A stretch of DNA of 64,000 nt from Sphingobium lactosutens (GTDB lineage Bacteria > Pseudomonadota > Alphaproteobacteria > Sphingomonadales > Sphingomonadaceae), in NCBI RefSeq assembly GCF_013393185.1, contig NZ_QJQX01000080.1:5001-69000 (forward strand). Reading direction: 5' to 3'. The position numbers and the translations under genes were made by a program. Each line of letters begins with the position of its first letter. Position 1 is the stretch's first letter. Below the pieces are notes generated by a model that saw only the letters and a program-made list of their open reading frames with translations, did not search any database and had not been told where the DNA came from. Below are positions 1-8,551 of the stretch, one piece after another.

Positions 1-1137
1 CAACCGATGGTCGCCGACCTGCTGCGGGTGCAGGCGCTGCTCTATCTGTCCACGCCCTTCATCTCGATTCCCGAGGCGATCATGGGCCGCGCGCTGGATT
101 TCAGGCGGCCCGCGCTGGTCAACCTGATCGCCGCCGCCGGGTCGGCCGCGATGGCGCTGATCGGCGCCCTGTCGGGTTGGGGAGTATGGACGCTGGTCTG
201 GGCGCCGATCGTCGGATTCTGGGTCAAGGCGGCGGGCTATGTGATCGCCACCGGTTTCAGGCCGATTCCGAGCTTCGATTTCCGCGGCACCGGGGCGATG
301 GTGGCCTATGGCGCGTCCCTGCTGGGCGGACAGCTATTCTGGATCGTCCAGAGCCAGGCGGACATCTTCATCGGCGGCCGCGTGCTGGAGCCGCACCAGC
401 TGGGGCTTTATGCCGAAGCCCTGTTCCTGACCCAGATTTTCGTCAGCAAATTCGTGCCGCCGCTGAACGACGTCGCCTTTCCCGCTTATGCCCGGATGCA
501 GCAGGATGTCCGGCGGGTTTCCTGGTCCTTCTGCAAGGCGGTCAAGCTGCTGTTGCTCCTCACCTGTCCCATCTATCTGGGCATGGCGGTGACGGCCGAA
601 CCGCTGGTCGAGACCCTGTTCGGGACGAAGTGGCTGGAAATGGCGCCCTTCGTGGCGATTCTCGCGCTCGCCATGCCCTTCATGACGGTGCAGGTGATGT
701 TCGCTCCTGTCAGCAATGCGCTGGGCCGTCCCGGCACGACCGCGCGCGTTGCCGCTGCGGGGGCCGTGCTGATGCCCGCCGCTTTCCTGATCGGCATAAA
801 GTTCGGTGCGATCGGTCTGGCCTGGGCCTGGCTTGCCGCCTTCCCGGTGCTGACGGCGATCACCGCGCGGCTCGCCGGTGGTCCGATGGGACTGCGATTC
901 GCGGACCTGATCCGCGCGGCCGCGCCTGGTCTTGGCTGTTCCGTGTTGATGGCCGGGGCCGTGATCGCCGCGAATATGCTGCTGCCGCCCCTCCCTGCCC
1001 CTATCCGGCTGGGGATATTGGCGCCGATCGGCGGACTCGCCTATCTTGGCGCGTTGCTGCTTTGCGCGCGCAGCACGTTTAAGGAACTGGTCGAGTTACT
1101 GGTGCGGCGGAGGCCGCCGGCCCAGGCCACCGCCTGA
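1..1137 (+). CDS. Polysaccharide/oligosaccharide flippase (Wzx/MATE-type), 5'-truncated by window edge
   Basis: The reading frame is open from the first base, so the true start lies outside the window and about 378 codons of the C-terminal part are visible. The product is a chain of hydrophobic segments (roughly ten membrane spans) with short polar loops. Phrases such as VETLFGTKWLEMAPF followed by a hydrophobic segment and SNALGRPG are typical of the polysaccharide-biosynthesis/Wzx flippase family, which moves undecaprenyl-linked sugar units across the inner membrane for exopolysaccharide or O-antigen assembly. Function is inferred from family resemblance. Its polysaccharide partners would lie upstream, outside the window. 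It ends 13 bp from the convergent CBS-domain gene. Confidence 0.8.
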   Translation, partial: QPMVADLLRVQALLYLSTPFISIPEAIMGRALDFRRPALVNLIAAAGSAAMALIGALSGWGVWTLVWAPIVGFWVKAAGYVIATGFRPIPSFDFRGTGAMVAYGASLLGGQLFWIVQSQADIFIGGRVLEPHQLGLYAEALFLTQIFVSKFVPPLNDVAFPAYARMQQDVRRVSWSFCKAVKLLLLLTCPIYLGMAVTAEPLVETLFGTKWLEMAPFVAILALAMPFMTVQVMFAPVSNALGRPGTTARVAAAGAVLMPAAFLIGIKFGAIGLAWAWLAAFPVLTAITARLAGGPMGLRFADLIRAAAPGLGCSVLMAGAVIAANMLLPPLPAPIRLGILAPIGGLAYLGALLLCARSTFKELVELLVRRRPPAQATA

Positions 1138-1150
1138 ACCGGCGCGCGAA

Positions 1151-1579
1151 TCATGCCGTCTGGATATAGTCGCGCAGCGACGCCGCTTCCGATTCGATCG
1201 TGTCGATGCGGAACTTCACGAGATCGCCGATCGAAATCAGCCCCGCCAGCTTCCCGTCGATGACGACGGGCAGATGGCGGACACGCCGCTTGGTCATCAG
1301 CGACAAGCCATGCAGCACCGGCGTCTGGTCGTCGATGGTGATGGCCGGCGCGGTCATCACTTCCCCCACCGTGTGATTGAGCGCGTCCGCACCGTCGCTG
1401 GCGACCCGATAAAGCAGGTCGCGTTCGGAAAATATGCCGAGCACGGCGCCGTCTTCGACCACCGGCAAGCAGCCGATACGCTTGTCCGCCAGCAACTTCA
1501 CCGCCGACAAAACGCTATCGGTCGGTTTCACATGAATAACCTCGCGTCCCTTCCCCTGCAAAATCGTCGCGATGCTCAT
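1151..1579 (-). CDS. CBS-domain pair protein
   Basis: A 142-residue stand-alone protein made of two CBS repeats (about residues 8-63 and 72-130). Each has the family pattern of a hydrophobic strand, a G-x-L-P-V-V/H-L-P-V-V core (GCLPVVEDG, RHLPVVIDG) and a following GIFSERDLL or GLISIGDLV helix start. Paired CBS motifs bind adenine nucleotides and act as energy or redox sensors. No catalytic domain is attached, so a regulatory role is inferred. The ATG is preceded by AAAAGGAGAGCGACC, a good ribosome-binding site, and a palindrome lies over the likely -10 box (1595-1619). It is divergent from the small membrane protein gene at 1656. Confidence 0.88.
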   Translation of the reverse strand: MSIATILQGKGREVIHVKPTDSVLSAVKLLADKRIGCLPVVEDGAVLGIFSERDLLYRVASDGADALNHTVGEVMTAPAITIDDQTPVLHGLSLMTKRRVRHLPVVIDGKLAGLISIGDLVKFRIDTIESEAASLRDYIQTA

Positions 1580-1594
1580 GGTCGCTCTCCTTTT

Positions 1595-1619
1595 CGCCTG
1601 AATTCATTATATTCAGGCG
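1595..1619 (-). promoter_or_regulatory. Palindromic operator overlapping a consensus -10 box upstream of the CBS gene
   Basis: A perfect 9-bp inverted repeat, CGCCTGAAT-N7-ATTCAGGCG, is centred about 28 bp upstream of the CBS-domain ATG. Read on the minus strand its centre contains TATAAT, an exact -10 hexamer, placed so that transcription would start shortly before the ribosome-binding site. No good -35 hexamer is seen, which fits an activated or repressed promoter. The repeat is seen directly; its regulatory role is inferred. Confidence 0.5.
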
Positions 1620-1655
1620 CTTGATGATCCCACTTTTGCAGCCCATTGAAAAGGG

Positions 1656-1955
1656 ATGACACGCAAGGAAGCGCTCGACGATCCGCAGATCGCAGCCACT
1701 GCCTGGGCCAGGTTCCGCCGCATCATGGGGTGGATGGCACTGGCGGGCGCACTGTGCGTCGTGGCGGCCTTGCTCTTCCTTTATTGGTGGACCGGCACGC
1801 TGCCGCTCCACATGGCGATCGCAACCATATTGGGGGTCTGGTTGACCTTCATGCTGGGAACCGGTCTGATGGCGCTCGCCTTCCTGTCGCACGGGACGGG
1901 GCATGACGAACAGGTGATCGACCGGTTGAAGGACGAGGTGCAGATTGACGATTGA
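1656..1955 (+). CDS. Small membrane protein, unrecognised
   Basis: A 99-residue protein with a charged N-terminus (residues 1-24), two hydrophobic segments (about 26-46 and 53-77) and an acidic cytoplasmic-type tail ending VQIDD. I do not recognise a named family. AAAAGGG lies directly against the ATG, too close to be a normal ribosome-binding site, so the start is not certain; no better in-frame start is visible upstream. It overlaps the thioesterase gene by 11 bp, implying translational coupling and a two-gene transcript. A role near the membrane together with acyl-CoA turnover is only an inference from context. Confidence 0.7.
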   Translation: MTRKEALDDPQIAATAWARFRRIMGWMALAGALCVVAALLFLYWWTGTLPLHMAIATILGVWLTFMLGTGLMALAFLSHGTGHDEQVIDRLKDEVQIDD

Positions 1956-2322
1956 ACGAGGCGAAGTGGTGCTGCGCGTGATGCCGCGATTGGCGGATAT
2001 CAATGCCAACGGCCATATTTTCGGCGGCTGGGTGCTGAGCCAGATGGACATTGCCGGCGGAATCGTCGCGCACCGGATCGCGCAGGGCGCGGTCGCCACC
2101 GTGGCGATCGAGAGCATGAAGTTCATCACGCCGATCCTGCTGGGCGATGTCGTGTCCATCTATGCGCGCGAGGAACGGCGCGGACGCACGTCAGTCGCGA
2201 TTCGGATCGATGTGGTCGCGATGCGCGGCGCCGCTCAGGAGGAAGTGGAACTGACGAACGGCGTCTATACCTTCGTCGCACTCGATGCGAATTACCGGCC
2301 AACGCCGCTGCCCGAAAGCTGA
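1945..2322 (+). CDS. Acyl-CoA thioesterase, hotdog fold (YciA-like)
   Basis: A 125-residue single hotdog domain. The N-terminal stretch with NANGHIFGGWVLSQMD and GGIVA matches the active-site region of YciA/BFIT-type acyl-CoA thioesterases, in which the acidic residue of the central helix (the D of SQMD) is catalytic; FITPILLGDVVSIYA is the following conserved strand. It would hydrolyse acyl-CoA to free acid plus CoA in the cytoplasm. The start is TTG at 1945, supported by GAGG six bases upstream; the next in-frame ATG (1981) would cut into the conserved region. It overlaps the preceding small membrane protein gene and ends 4 bp from the convergent DUF4139 gene. Confidence 0.85.
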   Translation: MTIERGEVVLRVMPRLADINANGHIFGGWVLSQMDIAGGIVAHRIAQGAVATVAIESMKFITPILLGDVVSIYAREERRGRTSVAIRIDVVAMRGAAQEEVELTNGVYTFVALDANYRPTPLPES

Positions 2323-2326
2323 TCGG

Positions 2327-3880
2327 TCAGCGGGCCAGCCGCTCTCCATAGACATAATCCAGCGTGCCGTTGGCGGGCACCGTCGCGCGCCAGATCCACG
2401 CATTGCCGCGCCTTTCCATGCCGACCGGCCGGGGATCGATGTCGTGCGGGATGGTGACTTCGGCGATGACATCGAAGGGCCGGGCGTTGCTGAGCGTGAC
2501 CGTCCAGCGCCGGCTCTTGCGCGATTGGGAGAGGATATGGACAGCGAACCGGACATCCGCGCTCGCTTCCAGATCATAATCGACCCGCTCGCCCTCCGCC
2601 TTGTCGGCGACATCCGCTTCGCCCGCAAGCAGGCGCATGCCGTCCACATCCTCGAACACTGCGACCTGCCCCGATGGCATGGCGAGGCCGAGATTATCTT
2701 CCTTCCGATTCTGCATCCGCAACCGCAATGTCATCGGCTGCGATCCATCGGTCGCGGAAAGGACGGTGGCCGCGTAGAGACGTTCCACCTTCACATCCGC
2801 CTGGCGCAGCAGCGCCGCCTGCTTCTGGGACTTGGCCGAGATATCGACGGCGACGGGCAGGCGATACAATTTCAGGTCGCCGACATCCTCCGGCGGCGGG
2901 GGAGGCGGTGGCGGAGGAGGGGGCGCGGCGGGAGCGGCAAGCGCAACGCGTTCTGTACGCCGCATGCTTGTGACGACGATGTCCTGCGCGCCTTCCATTT
3001 CCATCATGAGCGCGGGCATATCGATGGGAAACAGGTCCCAGCGCGGATGCGTGCTGGTAATGTCCATCGGCCAGCAGGCAAGGTGCAGCGGCCCGCCCGT
3101 CGGACGCGGCTGCGGTGCGCGGGCGCGCTTGTTGGGCTGGCCCGCGATGACGCTCAGCCGGGCGTCCGGAAAACCGGTGACGCCGCCATTGGCGACGGTC
3201 AGCCAGGCCATCAGGTCGAGCGTCCGGCCGTCGGGCTTCATGTCCGCGACATAATTGGCGGCCCAGTCGAAGCCTTCGGCCAGATAGGTGAGTTGCAGGG
3301 TCGCGCGGGTGGCGCGGTCGCTGGTCGCGATCACGGACAGGGTCGGGCGCGGCGACAGGTCCGCCGGCGCGCGGGGATAGAGCATGCGTTCGGGCAGGCC
3401 GCTGCACCCCAGCGCCTCATAGCCCTGCGCGGTATGGACAATGACGCCACCGGTCGGCCCGGCGCTGATGATCGCGTCCTGCTCGGTCACTTTCCCGGTC
3501 TTGCGGTCGGTGCGGCGCAGGGTGACGCTACGCTTCAGATAGGCGTCGACCAGTCCGGCCGGCGACAGCAGGCGGGCATCGCGATTCTTCTCCCGCACGC
3601 CGCGCGGCATGCCGGACAGCAACGCCGTTTCAGGCATCAGGCCTTCGGCCACGCCTTCGAAGCGCACCGTCGATTCGCCCTGAGGCAGATCGACCGTCCG
3701 CGTTTCGGTGATGAGCGCATAGCCGCCCGGCCAATTACGGTCGATCGCCCCCTTGGCGCGACCGGGTTCGCGGTAGACGGTGACGGACACCGCATCGGCC
3801 CTGGTCGAAACGATCGTGCCCGCACACGCCGGTGCGACGCAGGCCCAGGCGACAAGCAGCAGGAGCAGGACGCGCGGCAT
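2327..3880 (-). CDS. DUF4139 secreted protein with poly-proline linker (second of tandem pair)
   Basis: A 517-residue protein starting MPRVLLLLLVAWACV, a clear Sec signal peptide ending near PACAG. The body resembles DUF4139 proteins: an N-terminal part with TVDLPQGESTVRFEGVAEG, a central region with FDWAANYVADM, and a C-terminal beta-rich part ending NGTLDYVYGERL. A run of eleven prolines (DNA about 2890-2925) separates the middle from the C-terminal domain; such a run would need EF-P for efficient translation. An open frame continues upstream of 3880, but the ATG with signal peptide is preferred. It follows its paralogue by 14 bp in the same direction. The family's function is unknown; an envelope or periplasmic location is inferred. 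Confidence 0.82.
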   Translation of the reverse strand: MPRVLLLLLVAWACVAPACAGTIVSTRADAVSVTVYREPGRAKGAIDRNWPGGYALITETRTVDLPQGESTVRFEGVAEGLMPETALLSGMPRGVREKNRDARLLSPAGLVDAYLKRSVTLRRTDRKTGKVTEQDAIISAGPTGGVIVHTAQGYEALGCSGLPERMLYPRAPADLSPRPTLSVIATSDRATRATLQLTYLAEGFDWAANYVADMKPDGRTLDLMAWLTVANGGVTGFPDARLSVIAGQPNKRARAPQPRPTGGPLHLACWPMDITSTHPRWDLFPIDMPALMMEMEGAQDIVVTSMRRTERVALAAPAAPPPPPPPPPPPEDVGDLKLYRLPVAVDISAKSQKQAALLRQADVKVERLYAATVLSATDGSQPMTLRLRMQNRKEDNLGLAMPSGQVAVFEDVDGMRLLAGEADVADKAEGERVDYDLEASADVRFAVHILSQSRKSRRWTVTLSNARPFDVIAEVTIPHDIDPRPVGMERRGNAWIWRATVPANGTLDYVYGERLAR

Positions 3881-3894
3881 CGACGCCGTCCGCC

Positions 3895-5310
3895 TCAATA
3901 GCGCGAATCGAAGGTGACGCTGAGATCGACCGATCCATTGGCCGGCACCGGCACGCTCCATTCCATCCGATCGGCCGAGACGCGCTTGCCCTCGATCGCC
4001 TGACCGCCAAGGCTTTGCGCGGTGACGCGGGTGTCGCCCCACAGGCCCTGTTGCGCCAGGTCGATCGTCACCGCTTCGGGCCGGGCATTGGTGAGCGTGT
4101 AGCGCATCCGGGTTTCCCAGCGCGAACTGCCCTTTTTTGTGCGCTGCTCGACGGTCGGACGTATTTTGACGTCGAAGGCTTCGCCGGTGCGCAGCGCCAT
4201 CGAAGACCCCATCGGCGTATGGTCGATGCTGTTCTCGCCGATGAACTGCGGATCGCCGCGCGCGTCGCGCATATAGACGCGGATCGTGCCGGCGGGCAGC
4301 TGGTCGCCAAGGCCGCCCTGCTTGGCGGTGGAGAATTTGAGCACGCTCGACGCGCTCATCGGTTCGGCCGAACTGCCGAGCCAGCCATTGACATATTCAT
4401 AGGTGGCGCGAGCTGGCGCGCCTTTTACATCGAGGAAACTCACCTGCTTTTGCTGGGCATTGGCGATCGTGGTGCGCTGGGCCAGCGGATAGAGATAATA
4501 GTCGCCCAGCCGTTCGCGCGCGCCGCTTTCGGTACCGGCCTGGTCGATCGCGCCGCTGGACGACTGCCACCAGTTGCGCCGTCCGCCACCATTGGCAGGA
4601 TTGCCCGCGACGAGGATGGTCTTCGCGTTGGTGAAGCTGGTGCCCGTATTGTTGGTGAGCGTGACCCAGCCCTGCATGTCCATCGCGCCTTTCGCCGCGT
4701 CGAACAGGGCGACATAGTCCGCCGTCCAGCCGAGATTGGGCGTCAGATAGGACAGCCGCGCCGGCACCGTGCCGCCGCGCGCCGATTCGACCGTCACCGA
4801 CAGGGTCGGACGAGCGCGCAGATTGGGCGGCACCCGGTCGAAGATGACGCGGACCGGCAGCCCGTCGTCGCGCAGCACCTCGATCCGGCTGCCGATCTGG
4901 AGGACGATGCCGCCATTGGCCGCGAGAATCTTGGCGCGTTCGCGCGTTTCGGCGCCGGTGGCGGGATTGGTGCGCAGCAGAGTCACTTCCTGCCCCACCG
5001 CCTTGTCCATCAGCTTGTCGGGGGACAGGAGATCATAGTCGAAATTCTGCTCGATGATGGACAGGCCCGGCCCCGACAGGTTCACCGTCTCGGGCCGGAT
5101 GCGCGCGGACACATCGGGAAATTCGATGCGGTTGCGGCCCTGATTGACCGGGAGTTGCCGGTCATCCTGCACCAGCGACTGGCCGTTATTGTAGATGGTG
5201 ACGGCGACATCGCCCTGCGCGGTGGCGCCGGTCGGATCAGCAGCGTCCTGCGCCTGCGCCGAAAGGGAAAGAGTTGTCAGCAGCAGGGGCAGCAGGCGCA
5301 CGGCTTTCAT
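3895..5310 (-). CDS. DUF4139 secreted protein (first of tandem pair)
   Basis: A 471-residue protein with a signal peptide (MKAVRLLPLLLTTLSLSAQA). Family features are GRNRIEFPDVSARIRPETV near the N-terminus, the central NLGWTADYVALFD, and a C-terminal conserved part ending ANGSVDLSVTFDSRY. The ATG at 5310 is chosen because GGAG lies eight bases upstream; the ATG two codons earlier (5316) is only two bases from that GGAG. It is a diverged paralogue of the downstream gene, with the same layout but without the proline run, and probably shares its transcript. Proteins of this family are sometimes called mucoidy-inhibitor A-like, but I cannot assign a biochemical role. Confidence 0.85.
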   Translation of the reverse strand: MKAVRLLPLLLTTLSLSAQAQDAADPTGATAQGDVAVTIYNNGQSLVQDDRQLPVNQGRNRIEFPDVSARIRPETVNLSGPGLSIIEQNFDYDLLSPDKLMDKAVGQEVTLLRTNPATGAETRERAKILAANGGIVLQIGSRIEVLRDDGLPVRVIFDRVPPNLRARPTLSVTVESARGGTVPARLSYLTPNLGWTADYVALFDAAKGAMDMQGWVTLTNNTGTSFTNAKTILVAGNPANGGGRRNWWQSSSGAIDQAGTESGARERLGDYYLYPLAQRTTIANAQQKQVSFLDVKGAPARATYEYVNGWLGSSAEPMSASSVLKFSTAKQGGLGDQLPAGTIRVYMRDARGDPQFIGENSIDHTPMGSSMALRTGEAFDVKIRPTVEQRTKKGSSRWETRMRYTLTNARPEAVTIDLAQQGLWGDTRVTAQSLGGQAIEGKRVSADRMEWSVPVPANGSVDLSVTFDSRY

Positions 5311-5373
5311 CGGCATCTCTCCAGCAGGATGAGAGCCTTGTGCCGGATCGCGAAGCGCTTGGAAAGCGGGCAT

Positions 5374-5407
5374 GAAAAAAGGGACGATGCGCCGGGCATC
5401 GTCCCTT
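5374..5407 (-). terminator. Rho-independent terminator of the DUF4167 gene
   Basis: On the minus strand AAGGGACGATGC, a CCGGC loop and GCATCGTCCCTT form a perfect 12-bp stem followed directly by a run of T. It lies 22 bp after the stop codon of the DUF4167 gene and just upstream of the DUF4139 pair, separating the two units. Confidence 0.9.
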
Positions 5408-5428
5408 CAATCTCTGACGTCGAAGCGC

Positions 5429-6337
5429 TTATTCGGCGGCTTCGGTCGCAGCCGCCGCACGGGGACGACGGGTGCGCTTCTTGGGCGCTTCCTCAGCCGC
5501 CGGTTCGGCGTCATTGTCGGCGCGCGCGATCGAGGGCGGCAGGACGGCAGCGTCGAAAGCTTCGGCCTCGGCAGGCGCCGCGACCTTGCGCGGGCGACCG
5601 CGACGCGGACGGGGCGCTTCGGCCTCCGGCGCGGGCGTCGCTTCGGCTACCGGCTGCGGCGCGGGTACGGCGGCGGGGCTGCCGACCGGGCCTTCCATGC
5701 CCATTTCATGCTGCACGGGCGCCTGTTCATCGGCGGCGAAACGATCGCGACGGTTGCTGTTGCGATCACGGCGGTTGTTCCGGCCGTCACGGCCTTCGCG
5801 TGCTTCCTGATCGCGGGCCTGATCGCGGGAATGTTCGCGGACGTCACGCCCCTCCCGATTGTCGCGGGCGCCACGATTGTCACGCGATTCCTCGCTCCGG
5901 TCCGGGCCGCGTTCATAACGACGGTCCTGGTCACGGGCCTGATCGCGCGGCGCGCGGTCATAGGAGGGCTGCTGCTCGCTGCGGAAATCGTCACCGCCGT
6001 CGAAGCCCGCATCAAATTCCTCGCCATCCTCGTCGAAATTCTCGTCGCGGGGGCGGAAACGCTGCTGCTGCTCTTCCTGGCGGGCGCGATTGTCGGCGAG
6101 CACGCGGAAATAATGATCGGCGAACTGCAGATAATATTCGGCGTTCACCCGGTCGCCGGCCATCTGCGCGTCGCGGGCCATATTCTTGTATTTCTCAAGA
6201 AGCTGGGCCGCGTTGCCGCGCGAGCGGTTATCGATGCGGTTGCCATTGTCGCCACCACCCCGATTATTGCCGTTGGGGCGTCCGTTGTTATTGTTCCGGC
6301 CGCGATTGCGGCGACCGGCCTGCCGATTATTGATCAA
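5429..6337 (-). CDS. DUF4167 protein, likely RNA-binding, low complexity
   Basis: A 302-residue protein. Its first ~95 residues contain the conserved DUF4167 block (GNAAQLLEKYKNMARDAQMA, DRVNAEYYLQFADHYFRVL), preceded by an Asn/Arg/Gly-rich leader. The middle is an R/D/E-rich disordered stretch with repeated RDQARDQ-like units, and the C-terminus is Ala/Pro-rich with basic RPRRGRPRK and KKRTRRPR clusters resembling AT-hooks. Translation probably starts at TTG (6337), with AAGGA seven bases upstream. The gene lies after prfA-prmC, as in most alphaproteobacteria, where clpB often follows; clpB is absent here. Binding to nucleic acid is inferred from composition. Confidence 0.85.
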   Translation of the reverse strand: MINNRQAGRRNRGRNNNNGRPNGNNRGGGDNGNRIDNRSRGNAAQLLEKYKNMARDAQMAGDRVNAEYYLQFADHYFRVLADNRARQEEQQQRFRPRDENFDEDGEEFDAGFDGGDDFRSEQQPSYDRAPRDQARDQDRRYERGPDRSEESRDNRGARDNREGRDVREHSRDQARDQEAREGRDGRNNRRDRNSNRRDRFAADEQAPVQHEMGMEGPVGSPAAVPAPQPVAEATPAPEAEAPRPRRGRPRKVAAPAEAEAFDAAVLPPSIARADNDAEPAAEEAPKKRTRRPRAAAATEAAE

Positions 6338-6647
6338 GATATGATCCTTGCGTTCGCTATGCCAAACTTCACTGAAAACACTGTTCAGTCGCCATCCCCA
6401 AGCACGGCCCGAATTTCAGGCCGGATACGGCTCCGCCAGGCATGGTCCTTTCCCGGACCAACCCCAGCTGCCAGCGGCGCCTGCGCAGCGAGCGCCGTCA
6501 TGACTTTAAGGAGCGGGAAAACGGCCTTTTCTATCAATGATCTAAGCGACCATGTCACAAGATAGAGCCGTCCCTACCGCTGATGTAGTGGCTTTCCGCC
6601 AAGAAACCAAGCAATTTTCGCTTGTCCGATGGTAAATCAAGGGTTGT
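6338..6647. other. 310-bp gap between prmC and the DUF4167 gene, no gene seen
   Basis: No convincing coding frame on either strand. It must carry the promoter and leader of the DUF4167 gene. Visible structure: an inverted repeat ACTGAA-N7-TTCAGT (6371-6389) about 35 bp upstream of the DUF4167 start, and CGGCGC-N11-GCGCCG near 6475-6498. The prmC-proximal 120 bp is noticeably AT-richer than its surroundings. No tRNA or known small-RNA consensus was recognised. Confidence 0.5.
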
Positions 6648-7469
6648 TCACGATGGATGGATCGCGATGAGACAGCGGTCATGGCCTGCCAGATCGCGAC
6701 GGACGCGCACCTCGAGCCCCTGTTCGACCAGCAGCGCCGACACGCTGTCCCGCTGGTCGTAGCCGATCTCGATCGCCGCCATCCCTCCCTGCGCGATCAG
6801 ACGCGGCAGGTTCGGAGCGATCCGGCGATAATCGTCGAGGCCATCCACGCCGGCAAACAGGGCGCTGGCCGGATCGTGCAGCACGTCGCCGGAGAGCGGT
6901 TCATCGCGGGCGATATAGGGCGGGTTGATGAGCAGCAGGTCGAAGGGGCCAGCCACCCCCTCGCCCCAGTCGCCGAGTTGGAAAGCCGCACGATCCGCCA
7001 GCCCGAGCCGCGCCGCATTGCCGTGCGCGACGGCGAGCGCGGCGGGAGAGGCATCGATGCCGAGTCCTTGCGCCTGCGGCCACTCCGCCAGCGCCGCCAG
7101 AAGCAGTGCGCCGGACCCGGTGCCGAGGTCGAGAACGGTCGTTGGAACATCGCCACGAAAATGGTCGATCGCCGCCTCGATCAGCGTCTCGCTGTCGGGG
7201 CGCGGGATCAGCACATCAGGCGTTACCATGAGGCTGATCGTCCAGAAATCGCGGATACCGGTGATATGGGCGATCGGCTCGCCCGACAGGCGGCGCTGCA
7301 ACAACGCGGCAAAGTCAGCGGGCACGTCCAGATCGCGCTGGCGCAGCAACATGTCGGGGCGCGACAGGCCCAGCGCATGGGCCATCAGCAGTTCCGCGTC
7401 GAGGCGCGGCGTGTCGCTGCCGACAGCGAGTTGGACAGTCGCCGCGCGCAGCGTGTCGGGAATCGTCAC
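6648..7469 (-). CDS. prmC: Peptide chain release factor N5-glutamine methyltransferase
   Basis: A 273-residue PrmC/HemK. The N-terminal helical domain (about 1-75) recognises release factors. The Rossmann methyltransferase domain contains the SAM-binding VLDLGTGSGALLLA (about 113-126) and the catalytic LLINPPYI, the NPPY motif that holds the substrate glutamine. It methylates the GGQ glutamine of RF1 and RF2. It starts with GTG and overlaps the prfA stop (GTGA), so it is coupled to its own substrate's gene. Length is normal for the family. Confidence 0.97.
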   Translation of the reverse strand: MTIPDTLRAATVQLAVGSDTPRLDAELLMAHALGLSRPDMLLRQRDLDVPADFAALLQRRLSGEPIAHITGIRDFWTISLMVTPDVLIPRPDSETLIEAAIDHFRGDVPTTVLDLGTGSGALLLAALAEWPQAQGLGIDASPAALAVAHGNAARLGLADRAAFQLGDWGEGVAGPFDLLLINPPYIARDEPLSGDVLHDPASALFAGVDGLDDYRRIAPNLPRLIAQGGMAAIEIGYDQRDSVSALLVEQGLEVRVRRDLAGHDRCLIAIHPS

Positions 7470-8551
7470 CCCACCCCGTCCAGCTGCGCCAGGCGGGCGG
7501 CCTCATCTTCCGCGACCAGCGCGTCGATGACTTCGGACAGACCCGGCCCTTCGAGGATTTCGGGCAGGCGGTGCAGCGTCAGGTTGATGCGGTGGTCGGT
7601 GACGCGGCCCTGCGGGAAATTATAGGTGCGGATGCGTTCGGAACGGTCGCCCGATCCCACCATCGCCTTGCGCGCGCCGGCCTGCTCGCTCTGGGTGCGC
7701 TCGCGCTCGGCTTCATAGAGGCGCGCACGCAGCACCTGCATCGCCTTCGCCTTGTTCTTGTGCTGCGACCGCTCGTCCTGCTGGGTGACGACGATGCCGC
7801 TCGGTAAGTGGGTGATGCGCACGGCGGAGTCCGTCGTGTTGACATGCTGGCCACCCGCGCCCGATGCACGATAGATGTCGATCTTAAGGTCGCTGTCGGC
7901 GATCTGGACATCCACTTCCTCCGGTTCCGGGAGGACAGCGACGGTCGCGGCGCTGGTGTGGATGCGCCCGCCGCTTTCGGTGACGGGTACGCGCTGGACG
8001 CGATGGACGCCGCTTTCGAATTTCAGCTTGGCGAAGACGCCGGTGCCGTTGATGCTGGCGACGACTTCCTTGAAGCCACCCTGTTCGGAGGCATTGGCGG
8101 AGATCATCTCCATCTTCCAGCCCTGCGTGTCGGCATAGCGCTGATACATGCGGAACAGGTCGCCGGCGAAGAGCGCGGCTTCGTCCCCACCCGTACCGGC
8201 GCGGATTTCCAGCATGGCGGGCCGGGCGTCGGCAGAGTCCCTGGGCAAAAGCTGCAAGGCCAGCGTCCGCTCCGCGTCAGGAAGCTGGCTTTTCAGAAGC
8301 TGCATCTCCTCCTGCGCCATTTCGCGCATCAGGGGATCGGCTTCCTCGCCGCCGGTCATGGTTTCGAGCGCCGACAATTCCTGCCGCAGCCGGCGCAGTT
8401 CGCGCGCCGCCTTCGCCACCGGCTCGATCTCGGCATATTCCTTGGACAGCCGCACGAACGCATCGGGCGCAAGGTCGCTGCGCGTCATCGACGCCTGCAC
8501 CTCATCCCGGCGCGCCTCGATCTGCGCGATGCGTTCGGCGGAGATGTGCAT
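7466..8551 (-). CDS. prfA: Peptide chain release factor 1
   Basis: A 361-residue class I release factor. GAGGQHVNTTDSAVRITH carries the universal GGQ that triggers peptidyl-tRNA hydrolysis, and VHRVQRVPVTESGGRIHTS carries a PxT anticodon-like motif (PVT), which marks RF1 (UAA/UAG) rather than RF2 (SPF). The N-terminal coiled region (about 1-100) and the C-terminal tail are of normal length. It sits between hisS (1-nt overlap) and prmC (4-nt overlap), forming a tight operon hisS-prfA-prmC. Confidence 0.98.
   Translation of the reverse strand: MHISAERIAQIEARRDEVQASMTRSDLAPDAFVRLSKEYAEIEPVAKAARELRRLRQELSALETMTGGEEADPLMREMAQEEMQLLKSQLPDAERTLALQLLPRDSADARPAMLEIRAGTGGDEAALFAGDLFRMYQRYADTQGWKMEMISANASEQGGFKEVVASINGTGVFAKLKFESGVHRVQRVPVTESGGRIHTSAATVAVLPEPEEVDVQIADSDLKIDIYRASGAGGQHVNTTDSAVRITHLPSGIVVTQQDERSQHKNKAKAMQVLRARLYEAERERTQSEQAGARKAMVGSGDRSERIRTYNFPQGRVTDHRINLTLHRLPEILEGPGLSEVIDALVAEDEAARLAQLDGVG

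Noticed and set aside
1520..1540. A fifth parS-like sequence GGTTTCACATGAATAA in the CBS gene
   Set aside because: It lacks the CACGTG core and differs from the consensus at several positions; no palindrome.
2888..2926. Frameshift in the G-rich tract (poly-proline codons) of the second DUF4139 gene
   Set aside because: Both flanks continue in one frame with family-type sequence, so no shift is needed, although repeat slippage cannot be excluded.
3832..6333. An 833-codon open frame on the plus strand across the DUF4139 and DUF4167 genes
   Set aside because: It is an antisense shadow in GC-rich DNA: composition is Arg/Ala/Gly-rich without domains, and the minus-strand genes are clear.
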